A stretch of DNA of 64,000 nt from Selaginella moellendorffii (Eukaryota > Streptophyta > Lycopodiopsida > Selaginellales > Selaginellaceae), in the NCBI RefSeq assembly GCF_000143415.4, contig NW_003314268.1, forward strand, positions 3,802,378-3,866,377, in the 5' to 3' direction. Under the pieces are notes generated by a model, which was not told where the DNA came from, did not search any database, and saw only the letters and a program-made list of their open reading frames with translations. Made by a program: the position numbers and the translations under genes. Within the stretch, counting starts at the first letter, position 1. Every line of letters begins with the position of its first letter. Below are positions 51,100 through 60,891 of the stretch, piece after piece.

Positions 51100-52149
51100 T
51101 CAACTTAGTGCTTGCCACCAGATTTCATGAGTATCCAAGTTATAGATGAAAACATTTCCGTCTCCTCTAACAACAACACTAGTAGGCATAATGCAATTTG
51201 GTTGGGGCTTACAATACACTCCAGCTGCCCAAAAAACATTCCCATTGATGTCCTTAATAACCAAGTTTCCATCATGTTGTTGTATAGCATAGCATCCATC
51301 AGAAGGATGATAATTATGTTTGCTTACCCAAATTTCCTGATATTTCCTCTTTGTCATTAAGGCTAATTTACAGTCCATACGCAAAATCAACCTGTAAAGC
51401 CCATTCAATGAACTGATACCATTTCCTTGTAGAAGGTAAGATCCAGGTTCCTTGACTTGGCTCCCTATAAGAGAGTTTTCAAAACTCCAGCAGCTCCCTT
51501 GATCACTATCACTTTCATGGGTAACAATCATTGAGGAACCGTTTGCATATACATTGCGACCATCAATCACTGATGAATTTTTTACATAAGGTGAAATTCT
51601 TGCATATGAAGTGCTACCATTTATCACTGATGAATTCATGGCATGCAAACTACGATTATTGTAGACATTAACCTGATAGCTGATTGCAAAGTTCAAAAAC
51701 TCAGTGCGTATGCCTCCATGAAATGTCAATCTAGTTGCATCGATAGCGGCATCCACAGAAATCCGTGCAGCAATTCGAATGAATGAGTTCTGTACATGTG
51801 TGGGATGAAAATTTACCAGGATTAAGGGATCAGTAACACAGATTATATACTGATTATTTACAACTAAAGGGGCATTCACATACAAATAAAAACTCACCCT
51901 GGTGTTACCAAACCACAAATCTAAAATTGACCCTCTTACTGAAATTTGAGGATTGCCACTGTATACACGATTAATATGCTCAACAAGCTGTCGCATACTA
52001 GTTCTAAACTGTGACAATGATAATGTATGGAGATTTCTACGAAAGATTGTAAAAGGCTGAAGTTGGTATGGGTGAGGTGGGGGTGATTTAACGCAAGTAA
52101 CCTGTAACAGAAGTAACATCAAGAGAGTTGCAATGCTGTGGTATAACAT
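51100..52149 (-). CDS. Secreted protein with C-terminal bulb-type (B) lectin-like domain, 349 aa
   Basis: Single exon from ATG at 52149. A signal peptide (MLYHSIATLLMLLLLQ) is followed by an N-terminal domain of about 190 residues that I do not recognise (contains LYVNAPLVVNNQYIIC and RISVDAA). The C-terminal part (about 240-349) is a beta-prism lectin-like domain with two mannose-pocket-like motifs, IQQHDGNLVIKD and VVRGDGNVFIYN, close to the QxDxNxVxY consensus but not exact. Several N-glycosylation sites (NSS, NRS, NGS) fit secretion. B-lectins bind mannose and often act in defence. Tyr is replaced in the pockets, so sugar binding is uncertain. A rearranged pseudogene copy is at 46955-47860. 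Confidence 0.72.
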   Translation of the reverse strand: MLYHSIATLLMLLLLQVTCVKSPPPHPYQLQPFTIFRRNLHTLSLSQFRTSMRQLVEHINRVYSGNPQISVRGSILDLWFGNTRVSFYLYVNAPLVVNNQYIICVTDPLILVNFHPTHVQNSFIRIAARISVDAAIDATRLTFHGGIRTEFLNFAISYQVNVYNNRSLHAMNSSVINGSTSYARISPYVKNSSVIDGRNVYANGSSMIVTHESDSDQGSCWSFENSLIGSQVKEPGSYLLQGNGISSLNGLYRLILRMDCKLALMTKRKYQEIWVSKHNYHPSDGCYAIQQHDGNLVIKDINGNVFWAAGVYCKPQPNCIMPTSVVVRGDGNVFIYNLDTHEIWWQALS

Positions 52150-53714
52150 ATTGATTAAGAAAATCTATGCTTTATTATTTATGTTAAATTAAACAATTAT
52201 GAATTATAAACTGGAGTATTTTTATAGTTTAGATTTTCTTTAATAAGTTCTGTTTTATATGTTGAAATTCACATACTTTACAATTTCTCACTTATGAGTT
52301 GTAGATACTTTTGAAAAGTTCACATGTATTTTAAGTTTTGGATTTTCTTTACAAGATTTTACACTTTCTAAAAACATTTTAAGAAAAGGGGCCTAGTTCA
52401 GCTGTATATAAGAAAAATCATAAATATTTTATATTATAATGAATTTTTATAATACTATAAAAGGTTATTTTACCTTTTAAATATTTCTTTTTTATATGTT
52501 TTTTAAAATATTTTTTATTAAAAATTTAGAAATTAAGTTATACTTTTGTGAGGCCTGTAAATATATATTCATATATAGATATATAACATCTCATTTGATC
52601 AATTCATTCTTGTATATAACTAAGGGTCTAATCCCTAATTAATATATTTATTCCTATATTACATTGATGGTATTAGAGGGAAACATTTTTTTAATAAAGT
52701 TATGCACTTTGTTCATTCCATTAATCTATTATTAATTTATAAAAAACCCTATTTTTGCTCATATATAGCTATATTATATAGCTTTTAATTTTTTTTAAAA
52801 AAATGGCCAAAATGTGTATATTTGATCAACAAATATTCCATGTTACATTTCTAAAGTAAAGAATACAATTTTTACATTTTGAGTGTAATTTTTAAAACTT
52901 CCAGGTATAGAGGTGTATGGAAGACACATCTATACTCATCACTAGGTACAAAAGAGCTCAATACTATCCTCTTTAGTAGTGGCTGTTTCATTAGCTTCCA
53001 CAATCTTATTGGTAGCAAGTATATTCCTCTAAAACTCTATTATGAGCAACCACCACAACTTCAAGACTGTCATGAGCAATATAATTGGCTACTTGGGATG
53101 AACAATATCCACCTCCTTACTTTTCTTCACAAAACTTATTGTAGGATTCTTTAATCATGTTCAAATGGAGACTCAAGCTTTACAAACCAAAGGATCTATT
53201 TAATGTTATTATCATGCTTAGCTTCTAATTGGAAAGTATTGATCAGGTTTGGCCATCCTTAAACACATTTTATATTAGTGATAAGTAAAAAATTATTATA
53301 AAAGTTTAAGAGTAATAAAATATCAACATTTAGATTAGCAAATATCCTAGAATATACTTAAATATTCTAGGTGTATTCCTTACATAAGGATTTATCATAT
53401 TTAGATACTTAGTTATAAATAAATATTAAATATAATAATTAATATTTTAAATAATATTTAAAAGAAACAAGGAATTTTTAATTATGTAGATAAATCATGA
53501 TCTTTTAAAGTTTCTATAATAGTTTAATTGAAGTTCTAGATAATGTTTATGTAAAATATTATTACTATTACTTTATTTTTTAGTTCCATATTTAGCAATT
53601 TTGTTTTAACAATATTTAAAAATAAAATAAAATATTAATTGTATTTCAGATTATTATTTTAAGTTTTATTGAAAATTAATGTGTGTGAGAAAGTTACTTC
53701 TCCATATATGGTTG

Positions 53715-53749
<35 letters not shown>

Positions 53750-54671
53750 CCTACATGGATGAACAAAATTAAGAATAAGGAAATTGAGTTGGATCTTTTA
53801 TTTGATGCAAATGACATAAATATTCCATGTGGACAAAGTAGTGGAAAATATGAAGAATTATTGTCTATGTACTTTGTATAAGTTTATCCCTAGTTTACTG
53901 TGGGATAATGGCGTTTGAGCATGATTACCACAACAAACATGATGACATGGTTTGGGACCATAACTATACCTCAAATCAAGAGAGTCCACGTCTCCCTGGG
54001 ATCCTTTGGGCCAAGAGGGATCTCCCTAGTCTCCTGGAAAACTAAGTTGCTTTGCACCACTTGGCTATCTACCTGCGTAAAATGAAGGAGATTCAGGTGG
54101 CTCAAGCACAGGAAGTGTAGGAGGTAGGTAGAGATGATCCCTCTTGTTCTAAGTGGCCTTATGCCTCTAGATGGGCGCTAACAAACCCCAAAAACATGTA
54201 TTATTATTAAGGAGATTGATAGGAACTTGAATGAGCGAGTGAACACTTAGCATGAAGAATTAGAAACTTCGGTGCCTTTAAGCAAGGGAGGCAATCTTTG
54301 GGGTTGTTAATTCACTCAATGGTGGACAGTGGTAACAACGCTGTGGACATGGTATGCCTTTGACAAAAGCTGAGAATAAAAATTTGAGTGAGTGAAACTT
54401 AAGCCATTCATCAAAGATATATCTACTGTGAGAGGAGCTCAGGGGGATCCAAAGTGACTATGGCTGCTCTTCTATCATTGGTGGAAAACAGTAGGAAGTC
54501 ATACTTAAGACGGCTGTCAACTAATTCATTAAAATGTTATTAGGGTTTATCATTTATGGTCAATCGTCTGCTAGTGGAGTCTCCAACGCTGCCAATATTT
54601 TGGAGGATGCTGGCGATCCTTCCAAAGGTTGCGTTGTACCCTTTCTTGATCAAGAAGCCCGCATTTCTACG
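52150..54671. other. Long AT-rich intergenic region
   Basis: No supported gene. It contains the upstream region of the lectin gene, a partial MITE-like copy (about 53310-53385), an AG microsatellite (53719-53746) and an unassigned, stop-riddled stretch (53890-54530) that could be a transposon fossil. A telo-box-like TTAGGGTTT lies at 54539-54547, 125 bases before the S28 gene ATG. Confidence 0.45.
53719..53746. repeat. (AG)n microsatellite
   Basis: About 14 AG units. Confidence 0.9.
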
Positions 54672-56687
54672 ATGCTCAAAGAGACTCTGATGCTTTCTCT
54701 TGTTTTGGCCCTCTTTGTGGCTGCAACACCATTGCTTGCATTCACCCCAGGTTTGCGTGCTTCCTCTAGCTCGGCATGGAAAGTTCCACTGGAAGAACGA
54801 AGAGCTTACTTCCAGCAACAAAAACTGGATCACTTCACACCGGAGGTTTGAGAAAAAAATCTCGTGCTATCTTAGGATTGTTTATTCTTTAGGATACAAG
54901 GACGTTTCCTCAGAAATACTTCGAGCTATTGGACTACTTTGAGCCTCAACGAGGGCCGATGTTCCTGGTTATGTGTGGAGAGACCTCATGCCCGGGAGGA
55001 TACGCTCAACTCACATCTGTAGGGGTACGCTGGACAACAACATTTTTTTCTTCTCGCTATTTTAAACTTTTCTTCAGGATGTTGCGAAGGAGTTTGGAGC
55101 CGCTGTCGTGACCTTGGAGCACAGATTCTACGGTGAAAGCTCACCATTTCACAACCTCACAGTTGACAACCTCAAGTATCTCACGATCCAGCAATCTTTG
55201 CTGGATCACGCGGAGTTTATCGCTTTCTATCAGGTGAACCTCCTTTTGTCACGCTCTCAACTCTCGTAAGATTCTTTTCTTTCAATTCTTCAGAAGGTAA
55301 TCAATGCCAAGTTCCAGAAGGACGGAGACAATCCGTGGCTCGTGATCGGAGGTTCCTATGCGGGTGCTTTGAGTGCTTGGTTTAGACTGAAATTTCCGCA
55401 CTTGGTGATTGGAAGCTGGGCCAGCTCTGCTGTGGTGCATCCGATCTTAAGCTACAGCGCTTACGACAGGCAGGTGATGAAAACTTGATTAATTATTTTT
55501 TTACCCTGATTCGCAGGCAGATGGGAATCACTGCTGGCCCAGAATGCAAGCGAGTGCTGCAGAATGTCACAAGCATTGTTGAGAAGGCTTTGCTAGAAAA
55601 CGGAACCGCGATCAAATCTTTCTTTGATCCAAACGCTGTAAAGGTAAGTTTTTAGTGTTTTTTCTATCACTGAAGAAAGTAGTGTTGCTTTTGCAGCTGC
55701 AAGACGTCGATTTTCTGGCTTATGTGGCTGAGATAATAGCTGTTGCAGTAAGAAAAGAACTCCAACGCCATGTTTTTGTTCTTTCCTCTGATCTGTTCCG
55801 TTTTGCTACAATCCAGGCCCAAAGCGGACGGTTTAATCAGTTGTGTACTTCAGTACTCAACGCAAGTGCTACTAACAATGCTACAAAGCTTCTGGTAACT
55901 AAATTCATCTTCCACGTACAATCACCCAACTGTTTCAAACAGGACGTATTTTCATCCTTCCCAACCGGCCCTGTAGATTTCTTCGACGTGGAACTACTGA
56001 GACTTTCAGTACAAGCTAACCAAAGTAGTGCAAGAGATCAATGGGCCTGGAAGTATCAAGTTTGCACGGAAATGGGACTCTTTCGAGTCTCTAGCGGACC
56101 AGATGGCTTGTTTTCTCTCCAAATCAACACACAGTAAGAGCAACCAAACATAGCAATTCCTTCGAAGAACAATATAACTCTCGATGTCTCAGGTACTACT
56201 TGGATCAGTGCTCGCAAATGTTTGGGCAGGGAATCCGACCGGACGTTACAACGACAAACCTGTTGTTTGGGGGAGCAAAGATTGCCGGTACTTCCATGTT
56301 TTTGAGTATTTCTTTTCTCATGGTTTGTTCTTGTAGGCTCCAAGATCATGTTTCTAAATGGATCGGAGGACCCATGGCGGCATGCTTCGATCCAAAACAT
56401 CACGTCTTCTTTTTCTGGTACACACATAGTCTTGCTAGAAGCGTTTGATCAATGGTTACTGTTTCTATTTCGCAGAGCCATCGTTTATGCTGGACTGCCA
56501 CTCTTGTTCCCACGTCCAGGATTTCAAGACAGGGTGTGTGATAACAAGTAAGCCTCTTTTCGTTTTCTCCCCCAACTCCATAACTTTTCTACCAGATCCT
56601 CAAGAATGCGACATGCTAGACAAAGCTCGCGAGTTCATTCGCTTGCAAATTGGGAATTGGCTCCAGGAGTATATGAGCCAGCCCTAA
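54672..56687 (+). CDS. Serine carboxypeptidase S28 family (Pro-X carboxypeptidase-like), 474 aa
   Basis: Twelve exons in matching phase: 54672-54845, 54893-55024, 55078-55233, 55294-55473, 55521-55643, 55697-55747, 55817-55894, 55943-56133, 56193-56287, 56337-56417, 56476-56547 and 56596-56687. A signal peptide (LMLSLVLALFVAATPLLAF) is followed by the mature region starting near the LDHFTPE motif. S28 features are DTRTFPQKYF, LEHRFYGES, the nucleophile GGSYAGALSAW, the Asp in NGSEDPWRH and the His in CSHVQDF, so the triad is complete. Family members cut C-terminal residues after proline in lysosome/vacuole or secreted compartments. N-glycosylation sites are present. It is tail-to-tail with the pectate lyase gene, 44 bases apart. 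Confidence 0.9.
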
Positions 56688-56731
56688 AAGAATCATTTTA
56701 TGAATATTCTTTCAAATTTGAATTTTTTCTG

Positions 56732-58662
56732 TTAACACGATACATGGTGGCGGCAATTCAGGGGCCCCGCGAAGGCCGTCATGGCCGGCACCAACGCCGC
56801 AGGCCTCGCGGGGAGACTCGATGCCTTGGCATATACCGCGGCGCTTCCCGCGCCCGAGGGCCTGAAATACGCGCCGTTGATGTAACTGTCGCCCTCGGAT
56901 CGCCAGTTCCACTTCATCCAGCTCCGCTCGCCCGCAAACTCTCGCTTGGTCACCTGACAATGAGAGGAAGAACCCTAAATGTTAGCATTGTCAATCGTGC
57001 TGGAGTGCAAGCAAGTTTCTGTTTTGGGTGATGTACCTGCTTGGAGTTTACGTCGGCTGGCGCCACGAATCTGTTGCCCTGGCTGTTGATCGTCGGGTTT
57101 GCGCTGCCGCCGATCGCGTACATTCTCCAGTGCGTGTAGTGATTGTTGACGATGTGGAAGTATCCATACCGGCACCTGTTGGGATGTCTCACGCGATCAA
57201 GAACACAAGAGAGAAATTGAAGAAAAAACGAATCACGCACCTGGGCATTCGCTGCACAAGCCCCTCCCCGAAGTGATTGAAAGCGATGGTGACTTGCATC
57301 ATCTTGTCGAGGGTGTAGCTATCGCTGTGGCCGAGCAACATCACCTGGAGTGAGCCACAAGGAATCTCGTAAGCTTGCGTTCGATTACTTGCAGGAATTG
57401 GGCAGAAACTTCAGGCGAAGCAATCCAGCAAGCAATCCAACATGCCAGAAAACCAGAAGAACGCAAGCAAAACGCATCCAAGCACCAAAATCCATGGGAA
57501 GCTTACCTTGTTGTGGTCGCGAAAGTAATTGTTTGAGATCGTGATCCCCGTGGATCCCATGATCGCGTCGATGAGGCCGTCCGCGCAGTCGGCCAGGAAG
57601 CAGTGGTCGATCCACACGTCCCGGGAGCCGAAGATGGATATTCCGTCGCCGTCCGACACCGTCCGCCAGCCGACGTGGCCGGGCGAGCTCCTTACCATGG
57701 CCGGCCCCGTACGGCGGCAGCTGTGGATGCCGATTCCGTGCACGATGACGTTGCGGACGTACTGCACGGTCAGGCACCCGCCGTACGCTATCCGTACCGC
57801 GTGCCCCCGGCCGTCGATCGTCTTGTGGCTGTTGACGATGAGCTCTTGGGAGAGGACGATGGTCATGTCGCGCGCGAAGATGATCCACAGTGGGCGGTCC
57901 TGGATGGCGCCGTAGCGCAGCGATCCGGGCCTCGGATTCACAGGATCGTCCGAGGGATCGGTGACCGTGTAGAAATCGCCGTCGCGGCCGCCGATGGTGT
58001 TCTTGCCGAAGCCGATGGCGCAGTCGGCCAGGCGCTTGCGGTGGGAGTGCCAGTGGGGATCGCAGCGCCAGCAATCGTCGATGGGGTTCCCGGTGGATCG
58101 GCAGCTCCGATCGCGCTGCTGTTGGTCGTCTTCTTGCCGCCCCCATTCTTGTTCTTGGTCTTGGATTAGGGTTCTTCTTCTTCTTTGATCGGCGTCATCG
58201 TCGTCATTACTCCTGCTGAAGAGATCGAGTGAGTTGGATGGAATGAATGCAGTAGGGCGGGATCAATCAAGGCAAGGTTGGTTGATCGGTGGCTTGAGCA
58301 CCGGTCATGAATGAAGGAAAGGAAGAACAGGGGAGTCGGAAATCCGGGAAATTCAGAGCTGGGCGATGATTTGGGCGACATGGGTCGTGGATTTTGGAAG
58401 CGTTTGAGACGATGGCTTGGAATCGGTGCTGAATTGTGGATGATTTTTCGAGCGTGGCATCAACCGTGAGAAACAGAGCAGGGAAGAGGAAGGAGGCAAT
58501 GTGGACACACCTGATGGATTTTTGGTGATCATGCTGCTCAGCCACCGCTGCCACCGCTGCCGCCGCCGCTGGATTGGCAATGCTGGAAAGATTGAGCGCC
58601 GCCGAGGATCTCACGAACACGAACAGCAGGACGAGCGCGAGCCTCTTGCAGAAATCCTTCAT
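56732..58662 (-). CDS. Pectate lyase (PL1 family), 440 aa
   Basis: Five exons on the reverse strand: 58511-58662, 57507-58212, 57241-57344, 57037-57175 and 56732-56953, in phase. A signal peptide ([15 protein letters not shown]) opens the protein. The segment with [13 protein letters not shown] and CAIGFGKN is the usual plant pectate-lyase entry. The parallel-helix core shows [19 protein letters not shown] (the vWiDH motif), [20 protein letters not shown] and the catalytic Arg in [15 protein letters not shown]. It cleaves de-esterified pectin by calcium-dependent beta-elimination in the cell wall. An acidic and Arg/Gln-rich linker precedes the catalytic domain. It converges on the S28 gene. 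Confidence 0.92.
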
Positions 58663-59464
58663 CGATCTGAGACCTTCCTCGTCTTCCTTCTCTCAGTTTC
58701 TATCTCCTCTTTCGATTTTAAGAGGAGGGAGGAGCGAATGTATCACATCAATGGATCCAACAACACCAGCGAGAGCAGAGGAGCGCTCTTGCAGCAGAGC
58801 GTTGTTGTTGCCAGGGAAACGAGGAAAGGAAGAAGCAAGAAAGAAAAATTAAAGGCAAAGAAAGAAAGCGCAGCGCAAAGAGCACAGGAGATGATCAATG
58901 CAATGCAGCAACCACTGCGCTCCTGCGAGAAAGGACCACAAATCACTGCCAGATCCCAACTGAAAAACAAACAAAATAAGACCAAAGCAAAAAGCGCAGC
59001 GCTCGCTTTCCTCTACTTTTTCTCTCTCCAATCTCTCTCCCCCCTCTCTCAAATCGCGAAGCGCGAAGAACAAAGAGAAGATCAATCAAGAACAAAACGA
59101 AGAACGAGCTCTCGATCGATCGCGTCGCCAAAGCTTCTAAAATATGAGCAACCAAGCAAGAATCTAAACGTTTGCCAGCTAACACAGATGCTTTCTTCCA
59201 AGCCTCATGCTTTTCTTCCCTCCCTTGTTCTTGGAATATCATATACGGGGGCGCATATCCCATCATACGATCCCTCGTAACGGGCATCTTTTCGTACGCC
59301 TCAAGAACACACAAGAAACCAAAAAAAAAGAGAGCTGGAATGGGACGTTTAGATGAATGCTTCGAGTACATATCAAGTCCAAAACTTTGAAGAAAGGAAA
59401 ACATCACTCGCTAGAAACTAGTTGTCGAGATCTTCTTTTTTATCGGTTGCGTGGTGAGCTCTCT
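58663..59464. other. Intergenic: pectate lyase promoter and uL4 3' region
   Basis: Purine-rich tracts and short frames only. No gene supported. Confidence 0.5.
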
Positions 59465-60742
59465 CTACTGTGACACTCCCAGCCACTTGGAGAAGTTCTC
59501 AAACTCCAAGTAATCACTGTCCGAGATCATCGTCTTGTACCACAAATTTCCAGCCTTGCTGATCGCAGCCTTCTCTTCGGGGTTCTGCAGAAACATCGAT
59601 CGCAAAAGAGTTAAGTCAGGCCGGAAAAGAGAGAAAAAAAGTTCTTTTTTGTTTACCTGGGCGCGCTTGGCTGCGAGCTTCTCCTCCTTGGCGTTCTTCC
59701 GCCGCTCCTCCATCATCTTCCGGGCGGTGCTGGCGTACGGGTTGAGCTTCACCATCGCGTTGAAGTTCTTGAGCGGGTTCCTCTTGAGCGGCGCCCTCTT
59801 CACGTCGGTGATCTTGGGCCTCACCACGCTCTGGATCTCGTCCGAGTTGATGATCCGCGACAGGTCCGAGTTGGACATGATGGGACGCGGCAGCAGGTAG
59901 TTCTTCTTGAGCGCAGCCGGGGTGTCAAAGCTGCCAAAGATCTCGTCCAGTTTCTCAAAGGCACACTTGGTCCAGATGATGAACCGACCGAGGTGGCCGC
60001 CGGGGGCGAGCTGCAAAAGATTAAGACGATTCACGTTGCAAACCTCGATACCTGGGATGTTGGTGAAGGCCTTGACGAGCTTGGCCCCCTCGGTCCCGTA
60101 GATGATCAAGGGACCCCGGCGAGAAACATACCTCCGGTTGCGCATCTTTCCCTTACCGCAGCGGATGTTCCGGCTCTTCTTCACCTTCTCCACGTCCTCG
60201 TACGCGCCAAGCGTCTTGAGAGCCTTCACCGCCACCGAGGTCTTCTCGATCGACTCGAGGGCGTCGCTCACCACCAGCGGCACCTCGGGCACCTTCTCGA
60301 TGCGGTGGCCGCGCGCGAGGAGCAGCGACGGGATCGCCGACGCCGCCAGAGCCGACACCACCGCGTAGCGCTTGAGATTGATGTTGAGCTTGCGGTGCCA
60401 GCGGCGGTACGTCTTGGTGGGCGCAAACATCCGCCCACCGCGACACATGTTGCCGAAAGCTCCCTGACCGGCGCGGTGAGTTCCTCCACCCGGCACGCGA
60501 GGAATTCGCGACACAGCGCGGCCCGTGCCCCATGACTCGGCCGACGTCTGGTGCCCTGCCTTCTTGCTCACCGCGTATGGCTGGCGCTTGTTCTTGGCGA
60601 TGCCAGTGTGGACTTGCCGCACCACATCTGGCCGGATCGGGGACTTGAACACTTCAGCGAGTGCCGCGGTGACCCCAGCCTTCGTCGGATCGCCAGCTTC
60701 CAGTACCTGGACGGAAACAGTCGGTCGAGCCGCAGCCGCCAT
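59465..60742 (-). CDS. RPL4: Cytosolic large-subunit ribosomal protein uL4 (RPL4)
   Basis: Reads as one 425-codon frame, but a 72-base GT-AG intron at 59585-59656 is very likely removed, giving 401 aa, close to the usual plant length. The eukaryotic uL4 motifs are clear: [54 protein letters not shown] and the long loop and C-terminal extension ending in KWLGVSQ. It is an rRNA-binding core protein of the 60S subunit. The intron is a multiple of three with no in-frame stop, so retention would insert 24 residues and not break the protein. A telo-box lies upstream of the start. Confidence 0.95.
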   Translation of the reverse strand: MAAAARPTVSVQVLEAGDPTKAGVTAALAEVFKSPIRPDVVRQVHTGIAKNKRQPYAVSKKAGHQTSAESWGTGRAVSRIPRVPGGGTHRAGQGAFGNMCRGGRMFAPTKTYRRWHRKLNINLKRYAVVSALAASAIPSLLLARGHRIEKVPEVPLVVSDALESIEKTSVAVKALKTLGAYEDVEKVKKSRNIRCGKGKMRNRRYVSRRGPLIIYGTEGAKLVKAFTNIPGIEVCNVNRLNLLQLAPGGHLGRFIIWTKCAFEKLDEIFGSFDTPAALKKNYLLPRPIMSNSDLSRIINSDEIQSVVRPKITDVKRAPLKRNPLKNFNAMVKLNPYASTARKMMEERRKNAKEEKLAAKRAQVNKKELFFSLFRPDLTLLRSMFLQNPEEKAAISKAGNLWYKTMISDSDYLEFENFSKWLGVSQ

Positions 60743-60777
60743 CTCCTCCTCCCAAAACCCTGCTCCGCCGCTGGAAG

Positions 60778-60785
60778 AACCCTAA
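60778..60785 (-). promoter_or_regulatory. Telo-box upstream of uL4
   Basis: AACCCTAA-type motif about 36 bases before the ATG at 60742. Such boxes are common in plant ribosomal protein promoters. The previous gene's stop is only 150 bases away, so the promoter is compact. Confidence 0.55.
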
Positions 60786-60891
60786 TGCCAAGAACCCCAG
60801 ATCGAACGGCTGAAGTTAAAGAGGATTATGCTCTATATTTAACTGTTAGGGCATTGCTAAGGTGCGTTGACTAGAGCTGACTAACGACATT

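Noticed and set aside
51900-52149. Possible ribosome-inactivating-protein-like N-terminal domain in the lectin gene
   Set aside because: A few hydrophobic patterns are reminiscent, but the catalytic Glu-Ala-x-x-Arg helix is not found in the expected order, so no such function is claimed.
57385-58146. 253-codon Arg/His-rich frame
   Set aside because: Alternate frame of the pectate lyase gene.
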